Below, in pieces: positions 7,895-18,450 of a stretch of DNA of 64,000 nucleotides (its first letter is position 1; every line of letters begins with the position of its first letter). The stretch is from Ferruginibacter sp. GTDB taxonomy: Bacteria; Bacteroidota; Bacteroidia; Chitinophagales; Chitinophagaceae. A program made the position numbers and the translations under genes. The DNA is taken from positions 1-64,000 of the forward strand of contig JACMLJ010000058.1 in assembly GCA_014379625.1 (NCBI GenBank), written 5' to 3'. A model generated the notes under the pieces. That model worked only from the letters and a program-made list of their open reading frames with translations, was not told the DNA's origin and made no database searches.

Positions 7895-8956
7895 ATGGAA
7901 GAAAATTTGTACGAAAATGCAGTGCTGTTGCTGAAGCAATTAATTGCCACACCCTCCTTTTCAAAGGAAGAAACCAATACAGCAAAAATCATAACCTCAT
8001 TTTTTAGCAGTCACCAGGTTGCCTGCGAAAGATTGGGCAATAATATTTATGCTAAAAACAAATATTACGATATCAATAAGCCATCTGTCTTACTGAATTC
8101 CCATCACGATACGGTAATGCCAAACAAGGGCTACACGAAGGATCCCTTTGCACCAATTGAAAAAGATGGTAAATTGTTTGGATTAGGCAGTAATGATGCC
8201 GGTGGTTGCCTGGTGGCATTAATTGCTGCCTTCCTGCATTATTATAACAGGGAAAATACCAGGTACAATATTGTATTTGCTGCAAGCGCTGAGGAAGAAA
8301 TAAGCGGCGTTAATGGCATTGAACTGGTATTGCCACAGCTGGGTAATATTGATTTTGGTATTGTGGGTGAACCAACAAAATTAGAAATGGCGGTGGCAGA
8401 GCGCGGACTGATGGTAGTGGATTGTATTGCCCGGGGTCGTGCAGGACATGCAGCCAGGAATGAAGGAGATAACGCATTGTACAGGGCAATGGATGATATC
8501 AACTGGATACGAAATTACAAATTTGAAAAAGTAAGTCCACTGTTGGGTGAATTGCATTTAACCGCCACCGTGATTGAAACAGAAAATAAACAGCATAATG
8601 TGGTGCCTGCGCAATGTACGTTCGTATTGGATATAAGGGTAAATGAATTATATAGTTTTGAAGAAATACTGGACACTTTACAAACAAATTTAAAGAGCGG
8701 GTTCAAGCCCAGATCTACCCGAATGAAATCTACTTTTATTCCATTGGATCATCCACTGGTAAAAGCAGGCATCTATTTGGGGAAAGGATATTATGGTTCG
8801 CCTACCACATCTGATAAAGCATTGATGCCATTTCCGACATTAAAAATGGGACCGGGTGATAGTGCAAGAAGTCATACTGCAGATGAGTTTATTTACCTGG
8901 AAGAAATTAAACAGGGTATTGAAACATATATTCAACTGATTGACCAAATCCTATAA
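7895..8956 (+). CDS. argE: M20 family N-acyl deacylase (ArgE type)
   Basis: M20 metallopeptidase with metal ligands in LLNSHHDTV, GSNDAGG, the catalytic glutamates AEEE, GEPT, and the final histidine in ARSHTADEF. Length is 353 residues. In a pathway with an N-acylornithine carbamoyltransferase the deacylase acts after carbamoylation, freeing citrulline from N-acylcitrulline. ATG 7895 is one base past the argB stop, so coupling is expected. Confidence 0.88.
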   Translation: MEENLYENAVLLLKQLIATPSFSKEETNTAKIITSFFSSHQVACERLGNNIYAKNKYYDINKPSVLLNSHHDTVMPNKGYTKDPFAPIEKDGKLFGLGSNDAGGCLVALIAAFLHYYNRENTRYNIVFAASAEEEISGVNGIELVLPQLGNIDFGIVGEPTKLEMAVAERGLMVVDCIARGRAGHAARNEGDNALYRAMDDINWIRNYKFEKVSPLLGELHLTATVIETENKQHNVVPAQCTFVLDIRVNELYSFEEILDTLQTNLKSGFKPRSTRMKSTFIPLDHPLVKAGIYLGKGYYGSPTTSDKALMPFPTLKMGPGDSARSHTADEFIYLEEIKQGIETYIQLIDQIL

Positions 8957-9029
8957 AGGAAAAAAGGAACAGGATTAACCGGGCTTTTGCATAGGTGACA
9001 ATCCTGGTGCTAACCCCAAATTTATTTAC

Positions 9030-10364
9030 ATGAAACTCTGGCAAAAAGACAAGACTTCTTTAAGGGAAGTGGAGAGATTTACTGTTGGTAACGACCGTGA
9101 CCTGGATATCTACCTGGCACCCTTTGATATATTAGGATCTCTTGCGCATACAAAAATGCTGGAATCGGTGGGTTTGCTTACACAAGAAGAATTATCATTG
9201 CTGGAAGCTGAATTGAAACATATTTATCAATTAATACAGCAGGAAAGTTTTAGACTGGATGAGGGAGTAGAAGATATTCATTCACAGGTAGAACTGATGC
9301 TTACCCAAAAATTAGGGGATGTCGGAAAAAAAATACATAGCGCCCGGAGCAGGAATGACCAGGTATTGGTAGACCTGAAATTATTTCTCAGGAGTGAAAT
9401 AGAGAAACTGGTAGCCACTTCAAAAGAGTTATTTGACCTGCTAATTGAGCAAAGTGAAAGGTATAGGGATGATCTGCTACCCGGCTATACCCATCTGCAA
9501 CTGGCAATGCCTTCTTCATTTGGTTTATGGTTTGGAGCGTATGCAGAAAGTTTGGTGGATGATTTAATAACCCTTCAGGCGGCTTATGAAGTGGTTAATA
9601 AAAATCCATTGGGTTCGGCGGCGGGTTATGGGTCTTCATTTCCCATCAACAGGAAAATGACCACAGAACTGCTGGGTTTTGAAGATTTGAATTACAATGT
9701 AGTGTATGCGCAGATGGGAAGGGGAAAAACAGAACGGATTGTCGCTTCCGCCCTGGCGAATATTGCGGCTACGGTTTCAAAACTAAGTATGGATGCCTGC
9801 TTATACCTCAATCAAAATTTCGCCTTTATAAGTTTCCCTGATGAATTGACTACCGGCAGCAGCATAATGCCGCACAAAAAAAACCCTGATGTATTTGAAC
9901 TCATCCGATCGCATTGCAATCGTATCCAGGCATTACCCAACGAGATCATGCTGATGACAACCAACCTGCCTTCCGGTTACCAGAGGGACCTGCAATTATT
10001 AAAGGAACATATCATCCCCGCATTTGTAAACCTGCGGTCATGCATACAAATGGCCGGCCTGATGCTGAGTAATATACAGGTTAAAAAAGATTTGTTAAGA
10101 GACGAAAAATATAGATTCCTGTTCAGTGTGGAGGAAGTGAATAAATTGGTATTGCAGGGCACGCCATTCAGGGATGCGTACAAGAAAGTAGGAATGGATA
10201 TTGAAGCAGGAAATTTTAACTACACTCCCGCCATTGCCCATACGCATGAAGGTTCCATTGGTAACTTATGCAATAACGAGGTACAGCGTATGATGGATAC
10301 CGTTATAAAGAAATATAATTTTGCAAAAGTGAATATGGCTATTCAGCGATTGCTGGGTGAATAA
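9030..10364 (+). CDS. argH: Argininosuccinate lyase
   Basis: It splits argininosuccinate into arginine and fumarate. Fumarase-superfamily signature TGSSIMPHKKNPD is present, together with HSARSRNDQVLVD and PGYTHLQLAMP. The 444-residue length is normal. It ends the arginine cluster. Confidence 0.95.
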   Translation: MKLWQKDKTSLREVERFTVGNDRDLDIYLAPFDILGSLAHTKMLESVGLLTQEELSLLEAELKHIYQLIQQESFRLDEGVEDIHSQVELMLTQKLGDVGKKIHSARSRNDQVLVDLKLFLRSEIEKLVATSKELFDLLIEQSERYRDDLLPGYTHLQLAMPSSFGLWFGAYAESLVDDLITLQAAYEVVNKNPLGSAAGYGSSFPINRKMTTELLGFEDLNYNVVYAQMGRGKTERIVASALANIAATVSKLSMDACLYLNQNFAFISFPDELTTGSSIMPHKKNPDVFELIRSHCNRIQALPNEIMLMTTNLPSGYQRDLQLLKEHIIPAFVNLRSCIQMAGLMLSNIQVKKDLLRDEKYRFLFSVEEVNKLVLQGTPFRDAYKKVGMDIEAGNFNYTPAIAHTHEGSIGNLCNNEVQRMMDTVIKKYNFAKVNMAIQRLLGE

Positions 10365-10678
10365 ATTTTTTACAGTTTGCTTCAAAAGAAATTTAATCAT
10401 TGCAAAGCACCCGGCAGGGCAAGATGCAATGCATCATTTATAAAAAGCAGGGGCCCGGCAAAACGTGCCAGCGTCCTTACAGATATAGTGCTTTGAGTCC
10501 TCTCGCCGCTTTTGTGAGCTTATCAAGGTGTTTTGAAAGTCTGGTAGTGTGGTTGAAGGGGTTGCAATACTAATTCTTCCGCTGAATGCTCCAGTTATCA
10601 TTTAAAGATTGTCGCCCAATTCCCTAACCCACAATTGATTATATTCGCACTACAAATCTGCAATTTTAAATATTTAGT
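10365..10678. other. Intergenic region after argH
   Basis: About 310 bp with no coding sign. A short palindrome gatgcaatgcatc lies near 10423. I see no T-run terminator and no clear promoter. Confidence 0.4.
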
Positions 10679-11380
10679 TTGGCCTTGAATGAATACCTCT
10701 TATTTATAGACACGGAAGCATCAGGGTTACCCAAAAAATGGTACCTGCCGTATACTGCCCCGGGTAACTGGCCTTACGCAGTGCAGGTTTCGTGGCTAAT
10801 TTATAGTAAAAGCGGAGAAAAGATCAGTGAACAAAACTATTACATCAGTAACAATGATTTTGAAATATGTTCCACTGCATTACGGATCCACGGGCTCACA
10901 AAAGATTTTTTGAAACAAAATGGTATTCCGCGTAAGCAATTGTTATCCATTCTTTCAAAAGACCTGCTCGAGTTCCAGCCAATGATCGTAGGGCATTTTG
11001 CCGAGCTGGATTATCATATCATCGGGGCCGATTATTGCAGGGAAGGCATGGATAATCCTATGGAAAAATTGCCTGTCTTTTGTATTATGATTGCTTCGCG
11101 CCACCTGCAACAAAATCCACAAAGTAAATTTTTAAGACTGGGCGAATTGTATGCATTGCTTTTTAAACAACCATTATTAAACCAGCACAATGCAATGATC
11201 GATGCAGCCGCAACCGCCGCTTGTTTTTTTGAACTGGTGAAAATAAACGAAATCAGCTCATTTATACAGCCACCGATCGTATTCCAGGAAAAGGAAAAGC
11301 TGCCCGGCGGACTTGGCTGGATCATTGCCTTTCTCCTGGTTATACTAATCGCATTATTAATAACCTGTTATTATGGATAA
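10679..11380 (+). CDS. DEDDh 3'-5' exonuclease with C-terminal membrane anchor
   Basis: DnaQ-like exonuclease: motif I in LLFIDTEASGLP, motif II in VGHFAELDYHI, motif III in HNAMIDAAATA. The last ~25 residues (GWIIAFLLVILIALLITCYY) form a transmembrane helix, so the nuclease is probably tethered to the inner membrane facing the cytoplasm. The start is TTG 10679 or TTG 10685; there is no ATG. It overlaps the next gene by 8 bases. A related exonuclease is often encoded beside a DUF294 protein in other bacteria, so the two likely work together; the substrate is unknown. Confidence 0.8.
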   Translation: MALNEYLLFIDTEASGLPKKWYLPYTAPGNWPYAVQVSWLIYSKSGEKISEQNYYISNNDFEICSTALRIHGLTKDFLKQNGIPRKQLLSILSKDLLEFQPMIVGHFAELDYHIIGADYCREGMDNPMEKLPVFCIMIASRHLQQNPQSKFLRLGELYALLFKQPLLNQHNAMIDAAATAACFFELVKINEISSFIQPPIVFQEKEKLPGGLGWIIAFLLVILIALLITCYYG

Positions 11381-13283
11381 CCGCCTCGCTTTTTTACAAT
11401 CAGTAGTCCCTTTTAATCTTTTGCCCGATGATGTGCTCGTGAATACTGCTGCATTGCTGATTGAAGCCGCGTTTCACAAAGACGGTATTATCTACCGCCA
11501 GGGTATAAGTAAACTGAAAGGGGTTGACATCATCGTGGAGGGTGAATATGAAACTTTTTTTTATGATAGCAGCCACAATAAAAGATTGATAGAAATTTAT
11601 CATACCGGCGATTGCTACGGGGGCATAACCGAATTACTGGTTCAAAAAAAATCTTTGCGCACTGTTTTTGTTAAGAAGGGTACCAGGGTGTACACCTTAC
11701 CCCGTAAGGCTTTTAATGATTTATGCCAGGCCCATGAAGAATTCTTTCAGCACTTTACCCATTCCTTTGGGCAGAAAATGCTCAACGAAGAGTACGCGCA
11801 TTTTTATAAAAATCCTACCAATTTTGAAAGAAGTTTTATAACCTCCGAACAATTGTATTCCCGTAGAATTGAAAGCATGGAGTACCGGGATATCGTTTGG
11901 TGCGGGGCAGATACACCGGTGTACCAGGCTGCTATTATAATGGGCCGTCAAAAGATAAGTTGCCTTTTTGTAAAAGATAAACAAGGTAAAATAATCGGCT
12001 TTGTAACTGACATCACCATACGGGATAATGTAGTGGCCAAACAGGCGGCCTATGAGCGCCCGGTAAGCAGTATCATGGATAACCCCGTTGCCGCCATCAA
12101 TGTGCATGCATTTGTATACGAAGCCATTCTAAGCATGTTTCGCACCAATATGCGGTACCTGTTAATTGAAAAGGATGGTGAATATATCGGCCTTATCAGC
12201 CGAAATAAATTATTGAGTGAGCAGGGGCAATCTCCCCTGGTATTTATCCAATCGGTAAAGCAGGCAATATCAATCGATGAATTAAAACGTAAGTGGGAAA
12301 CGGTTCCGCAAATAGTAGCACAACTGTTAGAACGTGGTGTGCATGCTGCCATCGTAAATCAGGTTATTACAGCGGTGTCTGACACCATCGCCATTAAAGT
12401 AATTGAGAGTGTAACAAAAGAAATGGGGTCATCTCCGGCAAAATTTGTGTTCATGGTATTGGGTAGTGAAGGACGTAAGGAGCAGACCCTGAAAACCGAC
12501 CAGGACAATGCCATTATTTATGAAGACAAAGCCAACGAACACCGCGAAGAAGTAAGGGAATATTTTTTAAAATTCGCATCCCAGGTGTCCGATCATTTAA
12601 ATACCATCGGCTTTAGTTATTGCACAGGCGGCTTTATGGCGCAAAATCCAAAATGGACCCATTCTTTATCACACTGGAAAAAAAATTATGTTAGCTGGAT
12701 GAACGAAAGCGTACCCGAAACGGTCATGCAAATATCTACGTTCTTTGATTGCCGTTACATATACGGTGATGAAACAATAATTAAAGAACTGGAAGTTTTT
12801 TTAAGCGAACAGTTGCAAAACCCAATGGAGCGGCTTTTTCATTTTATGGCAAAAAATGCTTTGCAATATGAACCCCCACTAACGCCTTTTTTTAAAAATA
12901 TCCGCACTTTTAAAGTAGATAAAAAAGAAGTGTTTGATATAAAGAAGGCAATGACCCCCATCGTTGACCTGGTAAGGGTATATGCTTTAAAGAACCTGAT
13001 TTTTGAATCCAATACCGGCGAAAGATTAAAAGCGTTAAAGGATAAACAGGTTTTTACCGATATAGAAGTTACAGAACTGCTTCAATCTTATTACTATTTA
13101 ATGGGGTTGCGACTTAAAACACAATCACAGCAGATTATACAGGATCATTTGCCACCCGATAATTATATAATGCCCCAACAGTTATCTAAAATTGACCAAC
13201 TCACTTTAAAGGAGATATTTAAAACCATTGAAAACTTCCAGTTGCGCATACGCATGCAGTTTACGGGGAATTTATTGGGGTAA
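11373..13283 (+). CDS. cNMP-binding/CBS/DUF294 nucleotidyltransferase-like protein
   Basis: Domain order: cyclic-nucleotide-binding-like domain (residues ~10-140), two CBS motifs (~165-285), a DUF294 nucleotidyltransferase-like domain with GSEGRKEQTLKTDQDNAI (~365-385) and its C-terminal helical domain to 636. The GSEGR ... D-X-D pattern is like the GlnD uridylyltransferase head. It is cytoplasmic with no signal peptide. ATG 11373 lies inside the exonuclease gene. Proteins of this kind are thought to sense nucleotides and modify a partner; the target is not known. Confidence 0.85.
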   Translation: MDNRLAFLQSVVPFNLLPDDVLVNTAALLIEAAFHKDGIIYRQGISKLKGVDIIVEGEYETFFYDSSHNKRLIEIYHTGDCYGGITELLVQKKSLRTVFVKKGTRVYTLPRKAFNDLCQAHEEFFQHFTHSFGQKMLNEEYAHFYKNPTNFERSFITSEQLYSRRIESMEYRDIVWCGADTPVYQAAIIMGRQKISCLFVKDKQGKIIGFVTDITIRDNVVAKQAAYERPVSSIMDNPVAAINVHAFVYEAILSMFRTNMRYLLIEKDGEYIGLISRNKLLSEQGQSPLVFIQSVKQAISIDELKRKWETVPQIVAQLLERGVHAAIVNQVITAVSDTIAIKVIESVTKEMGSSPAKFVFMVLGSEGRKEQTLKTDQDNAIIYEDKANEHREEVREYFLKFASQVSDHLNTIGFSYCTGGFMAQNPKWTHSLSHWKKNYVSWMNESVPETVMQISTFFDCRYIYGDETIIKELEVFLSEQLQNPMERLFHFMAKNALQYEPPLTPFFKNIRTFKVDKKEVFDIKKAMTPIVDLVRVYALKNLIFESNTGERLKALKDKQVFTDIEVTELLQSYYYLMGLRLKTQSQQIIQDHLPPDNYIMPQQLSKIDQLTLKEIFKTIENFQLRIRMQFTGNLLG

Positions 13284-13483
13284 TGGCGGATGCTGGATGC
13301 CTTATACTGAATGGTGGATGCTGGAAACTGGACACTGGATGGCAGAGCGGGGCCTGCATCTTATTTGAGATATGAAGAGGTATGGTGATTTAAATCATTT
13401 AATAATGTAATTTGCCCACTTAAAATACTGCAGGGGAAAAATTAATTTTTTAGTTTTCTTTGGCAACAAATAATTTAATTCCT

Positions 13484-14653
13484 ATGGTAGATGCCATTCA
13501 AAAAAAACGAATTGCCCTTTTTGGTTCCACCGGCTCTATCGGTACGCAGGCCCTTGAAGTGATCCGTGCCAATCCCGGGTTGTTTGAGGCGGAGATACTG
13601 ACCGCGCAAACCAATGCTGAACTGTTAATTAAACAGGCGCTGGAATTTAATCCCAATGCGGTAGTTATAGGGGATGAAGCGAAATATAATACAGTAAAAG
13701 ATGCATTAGCTGTTACAGGAATAAAAGTGTTTGCAGGCGAAGCCGCCCTGGTGGAAGTGGCCGATTTTGACAGTTATGATATGATGCTGGCGGGGATTGT
13801 TGGTTTTGCGGGATTAAAACCAACCTTAAAGGCCGTTGAAAAAGGGAAAGCGGTTGGTCTTGCCAATAAGGAAACCCTGGTAGTAGCGGGCGATATTGTA
13901 ATGCGCAAGGCAATGGAAAACCGTGCACCTGTTATCCCGGTTGATAGCGAGCATTCGGCTATTTTTCAATGTCTGGTAGGTGAGGGAAGAAATAAAATTG
14001 AGAAAATCATTTTAACAGCGAGTGGCGGACCTTTTTTTGGAAGGAAACCTAATTTTTTAGTGAATGTAAAAAGAGACCATGCGTTGAAGCACCCCAATTG
14101 GGAAATGGGCGCCAAGATATCGATTGACTCTGCTACGTTGATGAACAAAGGACTGGAAATGATTGAAGCGAAATGGTTGTTCAATCTTGATCCCGACAGG
14201 GTGCAGGTGGTCATACACCAGCAAAGTATTATTCATAGTATGATACAATTCGAAGATGGCAGTATCAAGGCTCAAATGGGCCTGCCGGATATGAAATTGC
14301 CTATTCAGTACGCCATGGCATTTCCGCAGCGGATTAAAAATGATTTTCCCAGGCTCGATTTTAAGAAACACCCCTCCCTCACATTTGAAGAGCCGGATGT
14401 TAAAACTTTCAGAAATCTGGCGCTGGCAACGGATGCTTTGTATAAGGCGGGTAACATGCCTTGTATCTTAAATGCAGCCAACGAAATAGCGGTGTGGGCC
14501 TTCCTGCACAATCGTATCGGGTTTTTAGATATGACTGCTGTGGTGGAAAAAACCATGCAGCATACCCAATTTATAGAAAAACCAACGCTGGAAGAATATT
14601 TTGAAAGCGATGGTGAAGCCCGTAATTTTGCGGCTTCGTTAATAAAAATGTAG
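13484..14653 (+). CDS. dxr: 1-deoxy-D-xylulose 5-phosphate reductoisomerase
   Basis: Second step of the MEP isoprenoid pathway. NADPH motif LFGSTGSIGTQALEVI, LANKETLVVAG, the metal-binding PVDSEHSAIFQ, and LTASGGPFFG are present. ATG 13484 gives 389 residues, the usual length; an upstream TTG at 13460 would add eight. Confidence 0.94.
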   Translation: MVDAIQKKRIALFGSTGSIGTQALEVIRANPGLFEAEILTAQTNAELLIKQALEFNPNAVVIGDEAKYNTVKDALAVTGIKVFAGEAALVEVADFDSYDMMLAGIVGFAGLKPTLKAVEKGKAVGLANKETLVVAGDIVMRKAMENRAPVIPVDSEHSAIFQCLVGEGRNKIEKIILTASGGPFFGRKPNFLVNVKRDHALKHPNWEMGAKISIDSATLMNKGLEMIEAKWLFNLDPDRVQVVIHQQSIIHSMIQFEDGSIKAQMGLPDMKLPIQYAMAFPQRIKNDFPRLDFKKHPSLTFEEPDVKTFRNLALATDALYKAGNMPCILNAANEIAVWAFLHNRIGFLDMTAVVEKTMQHTQFIEKPTLEEYFESDGEARNFAASLIKM

Positions 14654-14755
14654 CCACCATCTCTGCGCAGGCGCATAGTTTGAAACGGCAACCATTATTC
14701 TTGTAATTTATTGTACACCTAAAATAACTCTCCGCTGCGGCGGAAACGGTCATAT

Positions 14756-16135
14756 ATGACACTATTAGCAATTAACTGGGGAAACGTAGCAATGCAGGTA
14801 TTTTACCTGATCTTTTCATTATCAATATTAGTAGTCCTTCACGAGTTTGGGCACTATATCACCGCAAAATGGTTTGGCTGCAGGGTGGAAAAATTTTATC
14901 TCTTTTTTAATCCCTGGTTTTCATTATTCAAAAAGAAAATTGGCGAAACGGAATATGGTATTGGCTGGCTGCCATTGGGCGGTTATGTGAAAATATCAGG
15001 TATGATCGATGAGAGCATGGATAAGGTTGCCATGAAATTACCGCCACAACCCTATGAATTCAGGAGTAAACCTGCCTGGCAACGGCTGATCATTATGCTG
15101 GGCGGCGTGCTCGTAAATATATTGCTTGCTTTTTTGATTTACGCCATGGTGTTATTTGTATGGGGCGAACAGAAAGTGCCCGCCTCCTCGGTAAAGAACG
15201 GCATCTGGGTACAGGATAGTGTATTGTATGATTTGAAATTAAGAAATGGGGATAAGATCACTGCTATCGATGGGAAGCCCGTAATATATTTTGAAGACAT
15301 CCAGCCAAAACTGATACTGGCGAAAAACATCACCATTGAAAGGGATGGAAAGGCAAGCAATATCGATTTCCCCGTAAATTTTATCGAACGGCTGGTAGAA
15401 AGTAAACGTAAAACAGGCATGTTGTTAATGCAACGCATACCAGCTTATATTGGCGAGTATGACGCCAAGGATACTTCCAACGGTAAAAGAGCCGGTATAC
15501 AATTTATGGATAAGGTTATTGCCATTGATTCTGTGCCGGTTAGTTTTTATGATGATATGACTACGATACTTGCTGGTAAAAAAAATCAACAGGTTAATCT
15601 GCAAATCGACAGGAAAGGATCACCGGTTACTTTAGTGGCCAAAGTGAATGAGGAGGGCAGAATTGGCCTGCCTCCATTGTCCCTTGACCAGTACGACAGC
15701 CTGGGCGTATTTAAAATTGACCGGAAAAAATACGGTTTTTTTGAGGCAATCCCGGCGGGTGTAAATATGGCATTGGGGAAATTAAAATATTACATCGATA
15801 ATTTCAAATTGATCTTCAACCCCGAGACCGGCGCCTATAAAGGATTGAGCGGCTTTAAAGGAATGGGTTCTATCTTTCCTACAGAATGGGGCCAATGGGA
15901 GGCATTCTGGAAAATCACCGGGTTCCTGTCGATCATCCTTGCATTTATGAATTTATTACCCATACCGGCATTAGATGGGGGACACGTTGTTTTTACCTTG
16001 GTAGAAATGATCAGTGGCCGCAAGCCCAGTGATAAATTTTTAGAATACGCCCAGGTAGTAGGTATGGTTTTATTATTAGGGTTAATGCTTTTTGCAAATG
16101 GAAACGACTGGTTTGGATGGGGGAGGGGGAAATAA
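14756..16135 (+). CDS. rseP: RIP zinc metalloprotease RseP (site-2 protease)
   Basis: Inner membrane protease of the S2P family, 459 residues. HEFGH (residues 29-33) sits in the first helix, the GYVKISGM segment follows, a PDZ-like region spans ~130-300, and NLLPIPALDGGH provides the third metal ligand. It cleaves transmembrane anti-sigma factors in other bacteria. It sits 102 bp behind dxr, a pairing common in bacteria. A tccgctgcggcgga palindrome lies in that gap at 14731-14744. Confidence 0.93.
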   Translation: MTLLAINWGNVAMQVFYLIFSLSILVVLHEFGHYITAKWFGCRVEKFYLFFNPWFSLFKKKIGETEYGIGWLPLGGYVKISGMIDESMDKVAMKLPPQPYEFRSKPAWQRLIIMLGGVLVNILLAFLIYAMVLFVWGEQKVPASSVKNGIWVQDSVLYDLKLRNGDKITAIDGKPVIYFEDIQPKLILAKNITIERDGKASNIDFPVNFIERLVESKRKTGMLLMQRIPAYIGEYDAKDTSNGKRAGIQFMDKVIAIDSVPVSFYDDMTTILAGKKNQQVNLQIDRKGSPVTLVAKVNEEGRIGLPPLSLDQYDSLGVFKIDRKKYGFFEAIPAGVNMALGKLKYYIDNFKLIFNPETGAYKGLSGFKGMGSIFPTEWGQWEAFWKITGFLSIILAFMNLLPIPALDGGHVVFTLVEMISGRKPSDKFLEYAQVVGMVLLLGLMLFANGNDWFGWGRGK

Positions 16136-16243
16136 TGTGAAAATGTGAGGTGGGGATGGTAAATTAAGTATATTAAAGTAAATAAGGTAAATAGAGTGAA
16201 TAAGATGAAATAAGTTATTTAAAATAAATAATATTAATAAAGT

Positions 16244-16283
16244 AAAAAGAGAAAGCTGTTTCGAAAGGCTTTCTCTTTTTAAT
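16244..16283 (+). terminator. Rho-independent terminator after rseP
   Basis: Perfect 13-bp inverted repeat (16244-16256 with 16268-16280) whose right arm ends in five T. It closes the dxr-rseP transcript. Confidence 0.85.
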
Positions 16284-16337
16284 GTTTAATGGTTTTGTTT
16301 TTATGGTTGGCTATTTGGCCGAAGAGGTGCAAATGGA

Positions 16338-16416
16338 GTGTATTTAAAATTGTCGCTCCTGATTTCGGTTGGTGTCCTCACAAACCACTGGTTACTGCGA
16401 CAATTTTAGATGCACC
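16338..16416. repeat. REP/BIME-like palindromic element, copy 1
   Basis: The outer arms gtgtatttaaaattgtcgc and gcgacaattttagatgcac are near inverted copies. Inside is a hairpin ggttggtg-tcct-cacaaacc (16368-16387). It matches, inverted, the element at 27462-27565, and the loop resembles that of the palindrome at 61749-61774 beside the REP-associated transposase remnant. Confidence 0.65.
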
Positions 16417-17349
16417 CTGTAAATGAATTCAGTTTTCTAAAATTGGATAAAGCAGATGCGGCCATGATCAAAAAGAATTTTCAATTTAGGGGAGCGGTGG
16501 ATTTCGACGCCCAAAAACTTAGCGATCAAAGTTCTTTTTGACAGGCCTGTATTTGAAATGCATCCAAAAACCCTGGGTTATTTAAGCTACGCATGATGAA
16601 TATCAGTTATTTTTTTTCTCAAACCGGAAATATTATCCATGTTAATTCGCCAGGTGGCAATTAAAATATGAATGGTGGATGTTGCAGCATTTTACACTAT
16701 CACCAGGAAATCTATAAAAACTATTGCGCGTTTTCTGCAAACTCCAGGAAAACTATACCTAATGAAACCAAATATATTAAAGCGTAAACGTGTATTGTTA
16801 TTAGATATTTTTGATCTATATTGGTGTTTTTCTTAACTGATCTATTGCTTTGGGTTAGCCTGTTGTTCGGTCATCGCTCATCCCTGCCTGCTTTCCCCGG
16901 ATGGTTAACCGGATAAATGTTTTGCTGGCATTGTATTGTTGCGGGGATATTGCAGAAATTTTTTAATAGGGAAAAGCAGAAAAAAATATCAGAACTGGCA
17001 ATGTAGCTACAAATGGATCATGCGCCGCAATGCAAAGATCAACACGGTGCGCTGGAAAATGGCCCGCGAAATTCTTCTTGAAATATTGATAACATTATTG
17101 ACATAACCGGGATTATGAATAATAGCGTTGAGTTCCGGTTATGTTCAGGAAAATATGAATTGATGAATTACCAGGATGAATAGTGCGAATTGAAACAGGG
17201 TAAACCGAACAGGATGGTAAACCTAAAGGCCAATGCAGGCGATAACAATAAAATTAATACAAACAAAAAGATGAACAGATGAAGCGATTAAAAACCGCTC
17301 AAAATGAAATAGCTTCAAGGTCGCAATTAGTAAATTCAACACGCAGGTT
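16417..17349. other. Long intergenic region without a recognisable gene
   Basis: More than 900 bp with stops in all frames at short intervals. It may be decayed coding DNA, but I recognise no fragment. No TAnnTTTG promoter is seen close to the gene at 17350. Confidence 0.4.
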
Positions 17350-18450
17350 ATGAACAGGAACAGGATTCATAAAAGAAAAATCATGGGTCTGGATAAAAGG
17401 GTATGGGGCGTTATGGTAATAGCAATCATACTTCCACTGCTACTTTTAAGTTACTATTTAGTCGACAAGAAAGAATGTTTGCCGGTGGATTTTTATTTCA
17501 AATCCATGTCAGAAAAGACCGGCAATGAATTCCTGCCGGGTGAAACGATCATTTTTAAAGCTTCTTCAAAATCTGATGATATTACCTGGGATTTTGGCGA
17601 TCAATCCCCAAAAGCGTATGGAAACTATATTATCCACGAATTTCATTCTGCCGGAAATTACGCTGTAAATGCAAGTACGGGTTCAGGTTGTGAAAAAATA
17701 AAACAGGTCACAATAAAAAAAATGGTGAGTGAACTCGGGAATACATTAACCGTCGGATATGTTGCGGGAGAAGAAATTATCGGGCCTCACTCAACAATCG
17801 CAGGAAAGGAAGAATGGTTTATGTGTATGGTTACCGCCAGCGCTTATGCATGGTCTGTCGTTAATTATCCAAAGATGCACCAGACTGGTTTAAGTGCGAA
17901 ATTTAAATTCCCCAGCCCTGGTAAATACAATGTGCAGGTTATATTGGATAATGACCAAAGCAAAAGATACAGTAAAGAGATTATTGTAAAGGACGAAACG
18001 GGTAAACCGGAACCCGCAAATACAAAAGAAGTTATCAGGCAACTGATCCCCAGTGATTTTGAAAAAAATCCTAACCCCGGCGGAACAGCCGAACCGCCAC
18101 AGAACCCTGTACAGGATGTGCCGGTAACAGCTCCGGCCAAAGTGGAACCCCCCAAAAGAAAGACAATATTTATTTCAAATGAAACCTTTAATAGTTTCAT
18201 GGAAAGTGTGTTGAATGATCAAAAAGATATCAGCGATTTTAGTCAGTATTTATTTTACGAAGGGGCGACGAAAGTGCAGGTAAAGGGAGAAAGCGATTTT
18301 AAAACCTTTACCTGGCTATACCAGGAATTGAAAGGGAAAAGCAAAAAATACAAATTGAAAACTGTTGAATTAATACGCGATGAACATGGACATGTAACCA
18401 GTATAAAAGTGGAGTATAAAATAAAAGGTATCTGGCCTTTTAATAAATGA
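17350..18450 (+). CDS. Membrane-anchored PKD-domain protein
   Basis: A short N-terminal basic stretch and one transmembrane helix (VWGVMVIAIILPLLLLSYYL) anchor the protein, with the rest in the periplasm. Residues ~45-125 form a PKD domain (ITWDFGDQSPKAYG and HEFHSAGNYAV). A second PKD-like beta domain follows to ~215, then a Pro-rich linker and a C-terminal alpha/beta domain of ~95 residues. The 366-residue protein starts a three-gene group with a TPR protein and a lytic transglycosylase. Such parts occur in the envelope complex of Bacteroidota type VI or conjugation machines, but no core gene of either is in view; function unknown. Confidence 0.7.
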   Translation: MNRNRIHKRKIMGLDKRVWGVMVIAIILPLLLLSYYLVDKKECLPVDFYFKSMSEKTGNEFLPGETIIFKASSKSDDITWDFGDQSPKAYGNYIIHEFHSAGNYAVNASTGSGCEKIKQVTIKKMVSELGNTLTVGYVAGEEIIGPHSTIAGKEEWFMCMVTASAYAWSVVNYPKMHQTGLSAKFKFPSPGKYNVQVILDNDQSKRYSKEIIVKDETGKPEPANTKEVIRQLIPSDFEKNPNPGGTAEPPQNPVQDVPVTAPAKVEPPKRKTIFISNETFNSFMESVLNDQKDISDFSQYLFYEGATKVQVKGESDFKTFTWLYQELKGKSKKYKLKTVELIRDEHGHVTSIKVEYKIKGIWPFNK

